Of a DNA stretch of 64,000 nt, positions 35,762 through 46,019 are shown piece after piece. The translations under genes were made by a program, and so were the position numbers. A model generated the notes under the pieces. The model searched no databases. It was not told where the DNA came from and saw nothing but the letters and a program-made list of their open reading frames with translations. This stretch comes from JAICMB01 sp963838885 (GTDB lineage Bacteria > Acidobacteriota > Terriglobia > Bryobacterales > Bryobacteraceae), in NCBI GenBank assembly GCA_963838885.1, contig CAWITB010000067.1, positions 62,001-126,000 of the forward strand, given 5' to 3'. Position 1 is the stretch's first letter; each line of letters starts with the position of its first letter.

Positions 35762-37438
35762 GTGCGGTGGTTGTGTTTGGCCCTGCTGATTTCTTTTCAT
35801 CTTTCGGCGGACGACCGCTGGATCGTGGTCTCGTCCGGGCCGTTTCAAGTCTACTCGAGTGCCGGCGAGAAGCCCGCGCGCGAGCGGCTGAATGACTTGG
35901 AGCAGTTTCGGGAAGCCTTTGCGAATGCGATCGGCAAGAAAGACCTGAAGCTGGTCTGGCCATTACGCGTTCTCCTTTACAAGAAACAGGCGCCCGTCGC
36001 CCCCGGCGAGATTGCACTGGGACGCGACGCCTACATGGCCGCGCTGCCCGAGAAGAGTGTCATGCCGCCGCAAATGCAGAAACAACTTGCGCGGATGTTG
36101 CTCGATCAGAATGCGAATCGGATGCCTGAGCCTATCGAGAAGGGACTGACAGAACTGTTTTCGACGCTTGAAATTTCCGGAACTCATTTAACACTGGGGA
36201 CGCCTCCACCGGTTTCCGAACGCAGCCGCGATTGGGCTCGCATGCACCTGCTGATGGTCGACCCGGCATACAGCGGACGCACGCGCGTCATGATCGCGGA
36301 CCTGGGCCAAAGCCCGGATATGGACGCGGCCGACCATAACGCCTTCGAGAAGACGCCGGCGCAGATCGAGAAGCAGGTGGACGAATATATGAAGGCGGCC
36401 AATTACGGCACAACCGATGTGTTCGGCCGATCCTTGAATCCCATGCGGGATTTCCATCCGCAGCCGCTCGACTCGAACGGCGCGAAGGTCGCGCAAGCCG
36501 ACCTGCTCCTCTCCGCCAAACAGCTTCAGCCTGCCGCGGCTGTATACACGGGATTGCAGGGCCCGGATGCGGCGGAAGGACTCGGCCTCATCGCGCTCGC
36601 ACAGGGCAAGAAGGAGGAAGCGCGGCGGTTGTTCGCCAGCGCCGCCGATGCGGGGAGCAAGAGCGCGCGAGCGTGGCTGAATCTGGCGCTGCTTGAAACC
36701 GATAAGGCGAAATCGCGCGCGGATCTGCACAAAGCCGCGGACCTGAATCCGAACTGGGGCGAGCCTTGGCGCCAGCTTGCGAATTTCGATCCGAATCCGC
36801 GCAGCGTGATGGCCGATCTGAAGAAAGCGGCGGCGCTGGAGCCCCGCAATATCGAGTATTGGCAGGAATTGGCTAAAGTCGCGACCGCGGCCAATCAATT
36901 CGACGATGCCGCTAAAGCCTGGTCGGGCGCGGAGCGGGCCGCGGCCAATGATGGCGAGCGTGAGCGCATTCGCGCTACTCGCTTACAAATCGAGCAGCAG
37001 CGTTCCGACTTCGAGGCCGCGGAACGCAAGCGCGCCGCCGAAGAGCGGGCGCGCGAGCTCGAACGCGTCAGGCAACAAAATTTAGCGGAAATCCATGCCG
37101 CCGAGGAAGGGGCACGGAAGAAAATGAATCCGGACGGCGCGCCCATTCCCAAGGCGAGCGTCTGGATGGAAGATTTGAACGGCGGAGACAAAATCGCCGG
37201 CGTGCTACAGCGTTACGAGTGCCTCGGCAGACAGGGCCGCCTCGTGATCCAGGGCGACGACGGCAAGCTGACGCGGGTGGCGGTGCGGGATCCCGGGCAG
37301 ATCGGGATCACGCGAGGCGAAAAGATGGTCTCGTGCGGCGTGCAGAAGTCCTTGCGTCGCGTTTCCGTGCAATATGTCGCGCATCCCGACAACAAGCTGG
37401 GGACTGTTGGCGACGCCACCACGATCGAGTTCCGTTGA
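35762..37438 (+). CDS. Exported TPR-repeat protein
   Basis: A 558-residue secreted protein. GTG 35762 starts a signal peptide (MRWLCLALLISFHLSADD). The N-terminal part is a peptidase-like region (PFQVYSSAGEKPARERLNDL) of about 230 residues. From about 245 to 400 lie TPR-type helical repeats (LLLSAKQLQPAAAVYTGLQG, GKKEEARRLFASAADAG, ARAWLNLALLETDKAKSR), then a coiled-coil (QSDFEAAERKRAAEERAREL region) and a C-terminal beta domain. The end overlaps the next gene start by 4 bp. Role unknown, probably periplasmic scaffold. Confidence 0.75.
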   Translation: MRWLCLALLISFHLSADDRWIVVSSGPFQVYSSAGEKPARERLNDLEQFREAFANAIGKKDLKLVWPLRVLLYKKQAPVAPGEIALGRDAYMAALPEKSVMPPQMQKQLARMLLDQNANRMPEPIEKGLTELFSTLEISGTHLTLGTPPPVSERSRDWARMHLLMVDPAYSGRTRVMIADLGQSPDMDAADHNAFEKTPAQIEKQVDEYMKAANYGTTDVFGRSLNPMRDFHPQPLDSNGAKVAQADLLLSAKQLQPAAAVYTGLQGPDAAEGLGLIALAQGKKEEARRLFASAADAGSKSARAWLNLALLETDKAKSRADLHKAADLNPNWGEPWRQLANFDPNPRSVMADLKKAAALEPRNIEYWQELAKVATAANQFDDAAKAWSGAERAAANDGERERIRATRLQIEQQRSDFEAAERKRAAEERARELERVRQQNLAEIHAAEEGARKKMNPDGAPIPKASVWMEDLNGGDKIAGVLQRYECLGRQGRLVIQGDDGKLTRVAVRDPGQIGITRGEKMVSCGVQKSLRRVSVQYVAHPDNKLGTVGDATTIEFR

Positions 37439-39490
37439 AAGAGCGGCTGAAGAAACTCATCTTCGGGTTGCTTGGCAAGGATCCGGACGCCGTGGTTGTG
37501 TCCTTTGCGACGGGTGACGCGGAGCTTGCGTCGCGCCTGGCCGAAGAAGTTCAGAATCTGATCCCCGAGCGTCGTCACTTCGTCGTCTGCGAACGAAACC
37601 GGCTCGACTTGGGCCATCTACCGGCGGCTGCACAAGCGCTTTCGGCGCTTTCGCATCGGCCTCGCTCCGGTTCTGTTCACGAAAGATCCAGCGTATGCGC
37701 TGCTGCGCCGCGCGGCATTTCTGCTCGCGCCTCGCAAGGTGCTGGCCTATAACGCCCGGCTGGAGCGGCACCATCTTCGACTGCACACCTGGATCGCGTC
37801 TCTGCTGTTCCTGCGAGGCGTGCCCTTAGACCGTATCTGGCTGCGCCCGCGTTGGCTCGTTCCTTGGAAACGCGACCGCTCGGTGTACCCCGCCAGGACG
37901 CGCGAGTTCGAGGGACGTCCCTTTAGCCAGGTGCGCAAGCGTGTGGCAATCCTGACACCATACTTTCCGTTTCCTTTGTCGCACGGCGGCGCGGTTCGGA
38001 TTTTTTCTCTGTTGCGGGAGATTGCGGCTGAATTCGACATCGTGTTGCTTGCCTTTAGCGAGGGCGGGGACGAGCAGTTGCAGCCCGTTCTCGAGCTGTG
38101 CGCTCGAGTCGTGCTCATCGATAAGCCGCGTTATCGCGAGCCGCGCTGGTCGACCATCGCGCCCCCGGAGGTTGGCGAATATCGCTCGCCCGCTATGGTA
38201 GCGGCCCTGGCGCGGGTACGCCGGGAATATGCCATTGTCGCAGTGCAGGTCGAGTACACGGCTCTTGCGCCGTATGGCGGCGACGTGCTGGTAGCGCACG
38301 ATGTCAATTTCAGCCTCTACGAGCAGATCCAAAAACGCGCGCCGTCCATTGCGACGTGGTGGAACTATTGGCGGTGGTATCGCTTCGAGCGCAAGTGGGC
38401 AAGGCGATACCGGCGCGTGGCGGTAATGTCCAAACACGACGGCGCGTTGCTGCCGAGAGCGAACACGGTCGTGATTCCGAACGGCGTAGACTTCGACCGC
38501 TTCCGGCCCGAGATAGAGCGGCCCGGCGAGAGGCTGCTGTTCGTCGGATCGTTCCGGCATTTTCCCAATATCGTCGCGTTCCGCTTCTTTGTGGAGCAGG
38601 TCTGGCCGCTCCTGTGCGATCGTTTTCCGGATGCGAGCGTGACCGTCGTGGCGGGGCCGAGCCCGTCGCTGTACTGGCGCGAGTATACGAATATCGCGGA
38701 GCTCCCGGCGGACAAGCGAGTCCGCATTCTGGAATTTGTGAGCGATGTAGCTCCGCTCTACATCGAGACGAACCTGGTACTGGTCCCAACGCTGGTGTCG
38801 GCCGGAACCAATCTGAAAGTATTGGAGGCGCTCGCCATGGAGCGCGCCGTGGTTTCGACATCCTGCGGGTGCGCGGGGCTGGGGCTGGAACACGGCGTGA
38901 ATATCTGGATCGCCGATTCCGCCGAGGATTTTGCTGCCGGCGTCGCAGCGTTGCTGGCCGATGGGGATCTGCGGCGGCGAATTGCGGATAACGGCCGGCG
39001 CCACGTGGAGGCGAATTTCGGCTGGCCAGGAATCGGCGAGGCTCAACGCGCGGCGCTGCGGGAGATTACGGGCGCGGGCATGACGATTCGACGCGTTCAA
39101 CACGAAGATGTCGACCATCTTCTCGCAATGCAGGCAGCCGCTCGGGAGGGTTCACAATGGACCCGTCAGGATTACCTGACCTATGACTGTCATATCGCGG
39201 TTGCCGGCGGCCGCATCGCCGGCTTCATCGTGTCGCGGCCACTGGACGAAAGGCAGCGGGAGATTTTGAATGTGGGCGTGTCTGCCGATATGAGGCGTAA
39301 CGGGATCGCGGCCGAGTTGATCCGGGCTGAAATGCGGCGCTGGCGGGGCGCTCATTTTTTGGAAGTCCGGGAGTCGAACGAGGCGGCGCGGCGCCTCTAC
39401 CGCAAATTGGGCTTCGAGGAAATCGGAACCCGGCAGGACTACTATGACGACCCCTCGGAAGCGGCTATTGTCATGAGAATTTATTCATGA
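37435..39490 (+). CDS. Glycosyltransferase joined to a C-terminal GNAT acetyltransferase; one-base insertion near 37600
   Basis: TTG 37435 overlaps the TPR stop; reading MKERLKKLIFGLLGKDPDAV. The frame is lost by one extra base at about 37600 (ERNRLDLGH in place of ...STWAIYRRL), then continues to 39490. The GT4-like part (to about residue 545) contains RVAILTPYFPFPLSHGGAVR, VVIPNGVDFDRFRP, LLFVGSFRHFPN and the ED motif TNLKVLEALAMERAVVS. At the ATG of 39079 begins a RimI-type GNAT domain (MTIRRVQHEDVDHLL, NVGVSADMRRNGIAAELIRA, NEAARRLYRKLGFEE). The junction sits on ATGA, so these may be two overlapping genes made one by an indel. Confidence 0.75.
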
Positions 39491-39629
39491 TACTGTCAAA
39501 TCGCAGGGGAAGGCCGGTGATCCCCTGGTTGAATGCACAATGTCCAACACGACTACCCACCGAGCCAATTATCCGCAATCAAAGTCCCGACTCGGCGTGG
39601 CAGCCATCTCACGCAAGGAGAAATACCTG

Positions 39630-39863
39630 ATGGAGAACACGCAAGAAGATTTGAAAGCGCACCTGATGCAGACGGATGAGGAGTTCCGCCGCCTGACGGA
39701 GCAGCATTCGGAGTATCATCGCCAGCTTGAGGCTCTGGAAGCGAAGGCCTATCTCACGGAGCAGGATGAGGTAGAGGAGCACAAGCTGAAAAAGATGAAG
39801 CTGCATATTAAGGATCGAATGAACCGGATTTTGAGCCAGTACCGCGCTCAAAACGTCGCCTGA
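39630..39863 (+). CDS. DUF465 (YdcH-type) small protein
   Basis: A 77-residue charged helical protein starting at ATG 39630 after AAGGAG. It reads MENTQEDLKAHLMQTDEEF and then EHKLKKMKLHIKDRMNRIL, the DUF465 helix-loop-helix with its conserved C-terminal helix. Cytosolic; function unknown. Followed by a clear terminator. Confidence 0.85.
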   Translation: MENTQEDLKAHLMQTDEEFRRLTEQHSEYHRQLEALEAKAYLTEQDEVEEHKLKKMKLHIKDRMNRILSQYRAQNVA

Positions 39864-39887
39864 ATCTGGTGCGCGATAGAAATCAAG

Positions 39888-39923
39888 ACCCGGTCCGGCA
39901 ACCCCGGATCGGGTTTTCTTTTT
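39888..39923 (+). terminator. Rho-independent terminator after the DUF465 gene
   Basis: Stem ACCCGGTCCGG (39888-39898) with CCGGATCGGGT (39904-39914; one G-T pair), loop of five bases, then TTTTCTTTTT. It sits at the 3' end of the convergent GH106 gene. Confidence 0.85.
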
Positions 39924-42502
39924 AGCGAGTCTCTTTGCGGATTTTTATGGGACCGAGGAGTCCCGAGGGCAACGGCTGGAGATTGTCCATATCTTGCGGC
40001 TGGAAGCGGACGCCGTAACGCAAGTTGAGCAACCTGTAATTGGGAGCGCTTTTCCCGGCGAGTTCGTTAATAGCAAGATTCGCGACGTCGATGCGGATTG
40101 CGTTGGCGCCTTCATGCAGTAAACCACCCACTTCGAGCTCGTAGGGCGGATGCCAAATGGAGCCGGCGCGCCGGCCGTTGATGTAGACGACAGCGGCCTC
40201 GCGCACCGGGCTTTCAAGCCAGGCGCGCATGCCCGGGCCGGGAAGTCCCGACGGCACCACGGGCGTGCCTTCGCCGAAGCTCAGCGTTAATTTCGCGGGC
40301 CCGGTTCGCGAACCCCGGTTCCAGTACGACCGTCTTCTCGTATTTCGCAACGCCGGAGAAGTACTGCGTCGCATTCTCGGCGGTCCAGGACTGTAGCTGG
40401 CGCATGTCTATCGGGCTGGCGATGCCTGGAAACGTCACGCGCCAGTCCTGGCTGATGTCGATCGTCATGCCGGCCACCGCCGTGAATGCCGTGGAGACGG
40501 CATGCCCATTCGAGAACACGAGCACTCGCGATTCATAGGGGGCGAGATCCAAATGGATAGGGCCGGCGCTCGCGGGCATCATGCGGCCGCTGAACGCATC
40601 CCACCATTCCGCCGTCGGAAATCGTGAGCGCGCTGCGGCGATCGTATGGACCGTTTCGTTGCCGGTGTTGGCGATGAAGTAGATATCGGCGTCGGGCAGC
40701 TTGCGATGTATGAACCCGATTGCGGGAACGCCCGTGGCGAAATCGGGCTTGTAAAGCTGCGCGAGCTCTGAAATTCTGGAACTTTCGAGCACAATTCCGC
40801 CGCGCCGCTTGTAATCGTCCAGGTTGCGCGCGGTCTCCGGGGGCATGAGCTTCACGGGCGGAAGGACAAGGACCGGGTACGCGATGCCGACGCGCTCGAT
40901 TGCGCGATCGTCAATGAAATCGAGATTGAATCCGGCATCGAGAATGCGGGCGACGAGATCCGGCCCCAGCAGGCCCGGCATCGCTTGATTGACGGAATCT
41001 TTGCCGGGAGTGAATTGCGACCAGGCATCTTCCGTCGGAAGATAGAGCGCGACGTCGTCGGCGGGCTTCCCCTGGCGCAGAAGGAAGCTGACGCGCTGAA
41101 GGTATTTCGTAATCTCGGGCATCACGATTGACCAGGGGTTGTGATCGTTGAAAACGGCGGCGGCATAAAACCGCCAGCCCGGTTCGCCCGCATACGGCGG
41201 CGAATAAGGCCAGCCATGCCCGATAAATTGGTTGATGCCCTGAAGAAAGTGGACGTCGGCTTCGGCTTTCATATCGAGCGGTGTGGCACGGAAGCTCGGC
41301 GAGTGCAGCCATGTCCACGTCTCCGACGAGATCACCGGACGGCCATAGAGGTGGCCGGCGGAGGAGGCCCATCGCGCCGTCGAGAATCCGCGCCATTGGG
41401 AACCTTCGCCCTCGGGTAGATCGACCAGGGCATTGCTCGATAACATGACGGGCGGGATGCCGTAAGTTTGCGAACGGAAGCGCGTGCCGTGTTGCTTGGC
41501 CCACTCGCGCAGCGGCGTCAGGTAGCGTTCCTCCGCTAGCTCCGTGAGCGTCTTGCCCCAGTCGCGCCGAACATTTATCCACTCTTGCGGCGCCGTCTTC
41601 GCGCCGAGGCCGCCCACGAGCGCGGGAAGCAACGGCGTCAAATCGTAGCCGCGGCGCTTTTTAAACTCAGAGAGAAAATCGGGCGTCCAGTCCGATCCCA
41701 TCACTTCCAGGCTGTCGCTGAACACGGCATAGGGAGGATGGGGGCCGAACGCTTGCATCAGACGGTCCGCGACGACTTTCAGATGAAGCTCGATGGCGGG
41801 GCGGCTGTAGTGGTCGAGGACGAAGCCTTCGGCGCCGATGGCGGCGCGCTTCACCTGCTGGCCCGTGCGGCTGGAAATGAAAAAGAGCACGACGCGCGGG
41901 TCTTCGGGATTGTTCGGCAATTGTAGACGGCCGCCGGCGATGTTGTCGATGTGCCGCAGACCGGCGGCGCTGAAGGCGTGCGCGTCGCCTGGGGCGATAA
42001 AAGCCGCGATTAATTTCTCGCCGTTTTCAAGGCTCGGCAAAGCGACGGAAGCGGCGTTGACCGGAACAGGTACGCGATCGCAACGCAAGCGGCCGGCCGC
42101 TTCCGCGACGGGGATGTGCGGGCCTCCGTAGGGCCAGCCGCTGCCGAGGGTCACGTCCACGCGCAGGCCCAGCTCGCGCGCTTTCTGTGCGGCAAAGCGG
42201 AGCGCGTCTATGAAATCGTCCGACAAATACGACAGATTCCGGACGCCGTTCGCGGGATCGTCAAGCACCACCGGATATACCGGCTGCACCTCGACGCCGC
42301 CGATGCCGTCTTGCTTCATAGCGCGTAATTCGCGCTCCAGCTCGGGCTTCTCGACGGCAGACCCGAACCACCACCAACGCACCATGATGCGCGCGTCGTC
42401 AGGCGGGTCCTCGAATTGACGGCGGAGTTGGTCGAGACTCGCCGTTTGCGCGCCCAAGGCGAGGGAAGCGGCAAAAAATGCGAGCGCGCTCCGCATCATC
42501 AA
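39922..42502 (-). CDS. GH106 alpha-L-rhamnosidase-like glycoside hydrolase, one-base insertion near the end
   Basis: Starts at ATG 42502 with signal peptide MMMRSALAFFAASLALGAQ. The GH106 core reads RIMVRWWWFGSAVEKPELER, VDVTLGSGWPYGGPHI, YAVFSDSLEVMGSDWTPDF, ISSETWTWLHSPSFRATP and LQGINQFIGHGWPYSPP. The reading frame is lost at about 40307-40310 (TTCGCGAA context) by one extra base; the resumed frame gives RTGPAKLTLSFGEGTPVV and a C-terminal beta-domain ending at 39922. Corrected length is 859 residues. Exported enzyme cutting rhamnose from plant or microbial glycans. The ATG overlaps the stop of the GH29 gene (ATGA), so they form an operon. Confidence 0.85.
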
Positions 42503-44046
42503 ACTGTTACGATCTTGAGCGTCACGGCGTAATCGCTCGGCTTCTCCGGCGGCATCTTGATCTTCAACCCATCCTCGTCCTGCGACCAGTCGATTTTTCC
42601 TCGATACCCAAGGAGTTCGACCGTGGCTATCCGCCCCGGCGCCTGCGCACTCGAAAGGCCGAGCGGGCGTACGACCGCCTCCGCCTCCGGCCAGCCCATT
42701 AAAAATGCGTATAGCGTTTTGCCTTTCGTCGTGAAGCGAACATCGGCGGCCGTGAGATCCCGGCGTTTGCTTTCATTGAAGCTGCCCTTGGCATCGACCG
42801 CGGCTCCCGGCCCCTCTCCGAAGACCTTCCATGGCCGTGTGCCATAGATGCCTTCGCTATTGACGGCCATCCATTTCGTTATGCCGGCGAGCACCTCGAG
42901 CTCCCGCGGGTCGAGCTCGCCGCTGTTCGGCAAAGGAAAGTTCAACAGCAGATTTCCGTTGCGACTCACGATGTCGACCAGCATGTCGATCACGATTTTC
43001 GGCGTCTTGTAGTTGATGCCGCGTTTGTAATGCCAGTTGCCGATGCACGTGTCGGTCTGCCACGGATCGGGCCAGATCTTGTCCACGATGCCGCGCTCCA
43101 GGTCGAGCGCGCAGGTTCCCTCGGCGCAATCCTCGCGCCGCTTGGTAGTATAAACGGCCATCGTGCTCCCGCCGTGCCGCTTCGCATTTTCGTTGTAGAG
43201 ATGCGCGACCATATTCAACCCGTAATCCTCGAACGGAAGCGCTCCGTCGGTATAGAGCAGGTCGGGGTGGTAATTATCGATCAGGTCCTTGATGCGGAGC
43301 AGCCATTGCTTTTTCCACGAGTCGGGTATGCCGTCGTCGTTCCATTCGAATTTGCCATTGGCGAAAGCGGCCGCTCCGGCATCGTGGTACAGATCGGCGT
43401 ATGCCGGATTTACGCCGTCGTAGGGAACGCCCGCCAGGGGACCCGTCTTATCGCTGCCGTGGCTCACGGCAAACCACTTGTAGCTGATCCAAAGATGCTC
43501 GCTGACGCCGAATTTCAGCCCTTGATTCAGCGCCGCGCGCCGGAACATGCCGACTACGTCCTTCTTCGGCCCCATCTTCACGGCGTTCCAACGCGTGTAC
43601 TTCGAATTCCAGAGATCGAAATTATCGTGATGCACGCCCATGCTGACGAAGTATTTCGCTCCTGCATTTTTGTAGAGCTGCAATAGGCGCTCCGCGTCGA
43701 ACCGCTCTCCCGTCCAGGTTGGGACGATGTCCTTGAAACCAAACTTGCTCGGAGGGCCGTAATGCTCGACGTGATACTTGTTTTGCGGACTGTCCTGGAT
43801 ATACATATTCCGCGCATACCAGTCGCCTTGCTCCGGCGCGGACTGCGGGCCCCAATGCGCCCAAATGCCAAACTTGGCGTCGCGGAACCATTCCGGTATG
43901 CGGTAGCTCTTGAGCGATTCGCGCGTGGGCTGGAAGGGTCCTTTGGCTATGCTCACGCCTTCGATCTCGGCCGTTCGCGCCGGCTTAGGCGCGAGAACGG
44001 GAAGGCCGCCGGCTAGCGCCGCCAAGGCGTCTCGTCTGGTTATCAT
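42499..44046 (-). CDS. GH29 alpha-L-fucosidase-like protein
   Basis: A 515-residue enzyme that releases L-fucose from glycans. The N-terminus MITRRDALAALAGGLPVLAP is a twin-arginine-type signal (RRDA). GH29 blocks are AKFGIWAHWGPQSAPEQGDW near residue 60, KYFVSMGVHHDNFDLWNSKY, and the presumed catalytic Asp in PDLLYTDGALPFED near residue 265; NGNLLLNFPLPNSGEL marks the barrel end. A C-terminal beta domain follows. The frame is intact. Overlaps GH106 by 4 bp. Confidence 0.9.
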   Translation of the reverse strand: MITRRDALAALAGGLPVLAPKPARTAEIEGVSIAKGPFQPTRESLKSYRIPEWFRDAKFGIWAHWGPQSAPEQGDWYARNMYIQDSPQNKYHVEHYGPPSKFGFKDIVPTWTGERFDAERLLQLYKNAGAKYFVSMGVHHDNFDLWNSKYTRWNAVKMGPKKDVVGMFRRAALNQGLKFGVSEHLWISYKWFAVSHGSDKTGPLAGVPYDGVNPAYADLYHDAGAAAFANGKFEWNDDGIPDSWKKQWLLRIKDLIDNYHPDLLYTDGALPFEDYGLNMVAHLYNENAKRHGGSTMAVYTTKRREDCAEGTCALDLERGIVDKIWPDPWQTDTCIGNWHYKRGINYKTPKIVIDMLVDIVSRNGNLLLNFPLPNSGELDPRELEVLAGITKWMAVNSEGIYGTRPWKVFGEGPGAAVDAKGSFNESKRRDLTAADVRFTTKGKTLYAFLMGWPEAEAVVRPLGLSSAQAPGRIATVELLGYRGKIDWSQDEDGLKIKMPPEKPSDYAVTLKIVTV

Positions 44047-44097
44047 AGATTCGTTCTCCGGTCAGGCACGATTGTCTCACCTTCCACGCCGGAAAGC

Positions 44098-44474
44098 GTT
44101 ATCGGCAATTGGCGACGGAAAGCGTGATATCGTCATGCTGTTCATGGAGCGCTGAAGCGCCGCACCTCCTCGACAACGGCCGCGGTGATGTCTCGCGGAG
44201 ACAGGCGCCGGCATCGCCGCACGGCGTCGATCAGGCGCTCCTCGCCGAATTCCTCACCCGCGTCGTTGTACTCGTTGGTCGCGCGCGCCTCCTGTGACGC
44301 CAAGCGAGATCGATTGAGCGGCGGGCCGTCTCCGTTTATCGCCGGACTTCGTTATACGCACTGGAATAACATCCCGGTCGAGCTGAGGTACCCGACGGTC
44401 CGTCCTTCCAATCGACGCAGAACCAACTCGACATTCTCCTTGGAGTGGGCTGGAGAATCCACTAACCGCCCGCC
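44098..44474 (-). pseudogene. C-terminal remnant of a SpoIIE/RsbU-type PP2C phosphatase
   Basis: The gap between the MFS and GH29 genes holds the end of a SpoIIE-type phosphatase in three frames on the minus strand: TVGYLSSTGM, then GVTEARATNEYNDAGEEFGE (with one extra base) and ERLIDAVRRCRRLSPRD, then after a frame change QHDDITLSVANCR and stop TAA. The conserved EEFGEERL and DDIT motifs, in the right order, make the identification good. Everything upstream of the STG region is absent, so the gene is dead or truncated. Confidence 0.6.
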
Positions 44475-45803
44475 TCACGCGATCCCGAGCTTCTTCTGCA
44501 TCTGCTCCAGCGATACTCCGCGCGTCTCGGGAAACCACGCCAGAACCACGAAGAACTGCACCAATGCCATCGCCGCGAAAAACGCGAACGGCGCCGCATG
44601 GGAGCGCGCCGCGATCACGGGGAACAGTCCCGATACGACGGCGTTCATGAACCAGTGCGTGAAACTCCCCAGGCTTTGCCCCTTCGCCCGGACCCGATTG
44701 GGAAAAATCTCGCTGATATAGACCCAGATGACCGCTCCTTGCGAGAACGAGAACGACGCGATGAAGCCCATCAGCAGCCACACCAGCACGTCCTCGTGAG
44801 TGGACGTTCCAAACACCCACGCCACGCCCGCCAGCGTGAGCGCGCAGCCTACCGAGCCGATCAACAACAGGGTCCGCCGCCCAGCCCGGTCGATCAGCGA
44901 CATCGCCACGATTGTCGCCAGCAGGTTCACTGCCCCGATCGCCACGGCCTGCCGATCGCTCGATATTTTATTAAAGCCCGCGCGCGCGAAGATGTCGTTC
45001 AAATAATAAAGAATGGCGTTGACGCCAAGGATCTGATTAAAAAACCCGATCGCGATGGCGAGAAAAATCGGCAGCCGGTACTTGCGCGAAAACAACGGCT
45101 CGCTTCCATGCCCGTGCTCGACATCGATTGATGCGACGATGTCGTGCAATTCCTGTTCCGCCTGCCGCTCCCCGATCAGCTCCAGTACCCGGCGCGCTTC
45201 GGCGATCTTTTGCTTCGCAACCAGCCATCGCGGGCTGCGCGGAATGCTGAACAACAAGGCAAGGAACAACGCCGCCGGCACGCCCGATACGCCTAACTTC
45301 CAGCGCCACTCCGCCGCTCCGAGTGATGCCAGCCCCAACAAATAGTTCGACAGATATGCGAGCAGAATGCCCGCCACGACGTTGAACTGGAAAAATCCGA
45401 CCAGCCGTCCACGCCATTTCGCCGGCGACACTTCGGCGATGTACATGGGGCCGAGCACGGACGATCCGCCGATGCCCAGCCCGCCGATGAACCGGAAAAA
45501 TACCAGAGACGGCCAATCCCACGCCGCGCCGCATCCCAGCGCCGAGATGACATACAGAACGGCCATAATGCGCAGGCTGTCGCGGCGGCCGTAGCGGTCG
45601 CCGGGGATGCCCGCGAGCATCGCCCCAATGATCGTCCCCCACAGCGCGCTGGCGACCGTGATGCCCAGCATGGCCGGCGAAAGATTGTATTTCGCCGTCA
45701 ACGCCTGCGTGGCGCCGGCGATCACGGCCGTGTCGAACCCGAACAGCAAGCCTCCCAGCGCGGCCACGCCGGAGCTCCGCAGCAAATATGAGTTGAGCCG
45801 CAT
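44475..45803 (-). CDS. Sugar-porter MFS transporter
   Basis: A 442-residue inner-membrane proton/sugar symporter-type protein with 12 TM helices. Sugar-porter signatures are present: GGLLFGFDTAVIAGA in TM1, GDRYGRRDSLR after TM2, the R-x-G-GLGIGG turn (FRFIGGLGIGGSSVLGPMYI), PAKWRGRL after TM4, and PETRGVSLEQMQ at the C-terminus. The central loop is short (the usual 60-residue loop is present: SPRWLVAKQKIAEARRVLEL). Its place beside GH29 and GH106 suggests uptake of fucose, rhamnose or related sugars. Confidence 0.92.
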   Translation of the reverse strand: MRLNSYLLRSSGVAALGGLLFGFDTAVIAGATQALTAKYNLSPAMLGITVASALWGTIIGAMLAGIPGDRYGRRDSLRIMAVLYVISALGCGAAWDWPSLVFFRFIGGLGIGGSSVLGPMYIAEVSPAKWRGRLVGFFQFNVVAGILLAYLSNYLLGLASLGAAEWRWKLGVSGVPAALFLALLFSIPRSPRWLVAKQKIAEARRVLELIGERQAEQELHDIVASIDVEHGHGSEPLFSRKYRLPIFLAIAIGFFNQILGVNAILYYLNDIFARAGFNKISSDRQAVAIGAVNLLATIVAMSLIDRAGRRTLLLIGSVGCALTLAGVAWVFGTSTHEDVLVWLLMGFIASFSFSQGAVIWVYISEIFPNRVRAKGQSLGSFTHWFMNAVVSGLFPVIAARSHAAPFAFFAAMALVQFFVVLAWFPETRGVSLEQMQKKLGIA

Positions 45804-46019
45804 CTAAATATTCGAGGATCGCACGTCGTCTAGCACTTCCGCGATCTGCCCCGCTATATCGCGTCCGCCGCCTCGTCCAGCTTTCACAGCGATAACGCGC
45901 GACCCGAGCCGCGCCTGCCATACGGCAATCGCGATCAACAGGGATGCGCGGCGCTTGTCTAGCCGGCGCAAGCTGCGAACGGCGCTCCCGGCACATCGCT
46001 CTGCTATCCTCACGTTTGC

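Noticed and set aside
45806..46015. Small minus-strand frame ending directly before the MFS gene
   Set aside because: About 65 residues, no recognisable start or family; the abutting stop codon may be chance.
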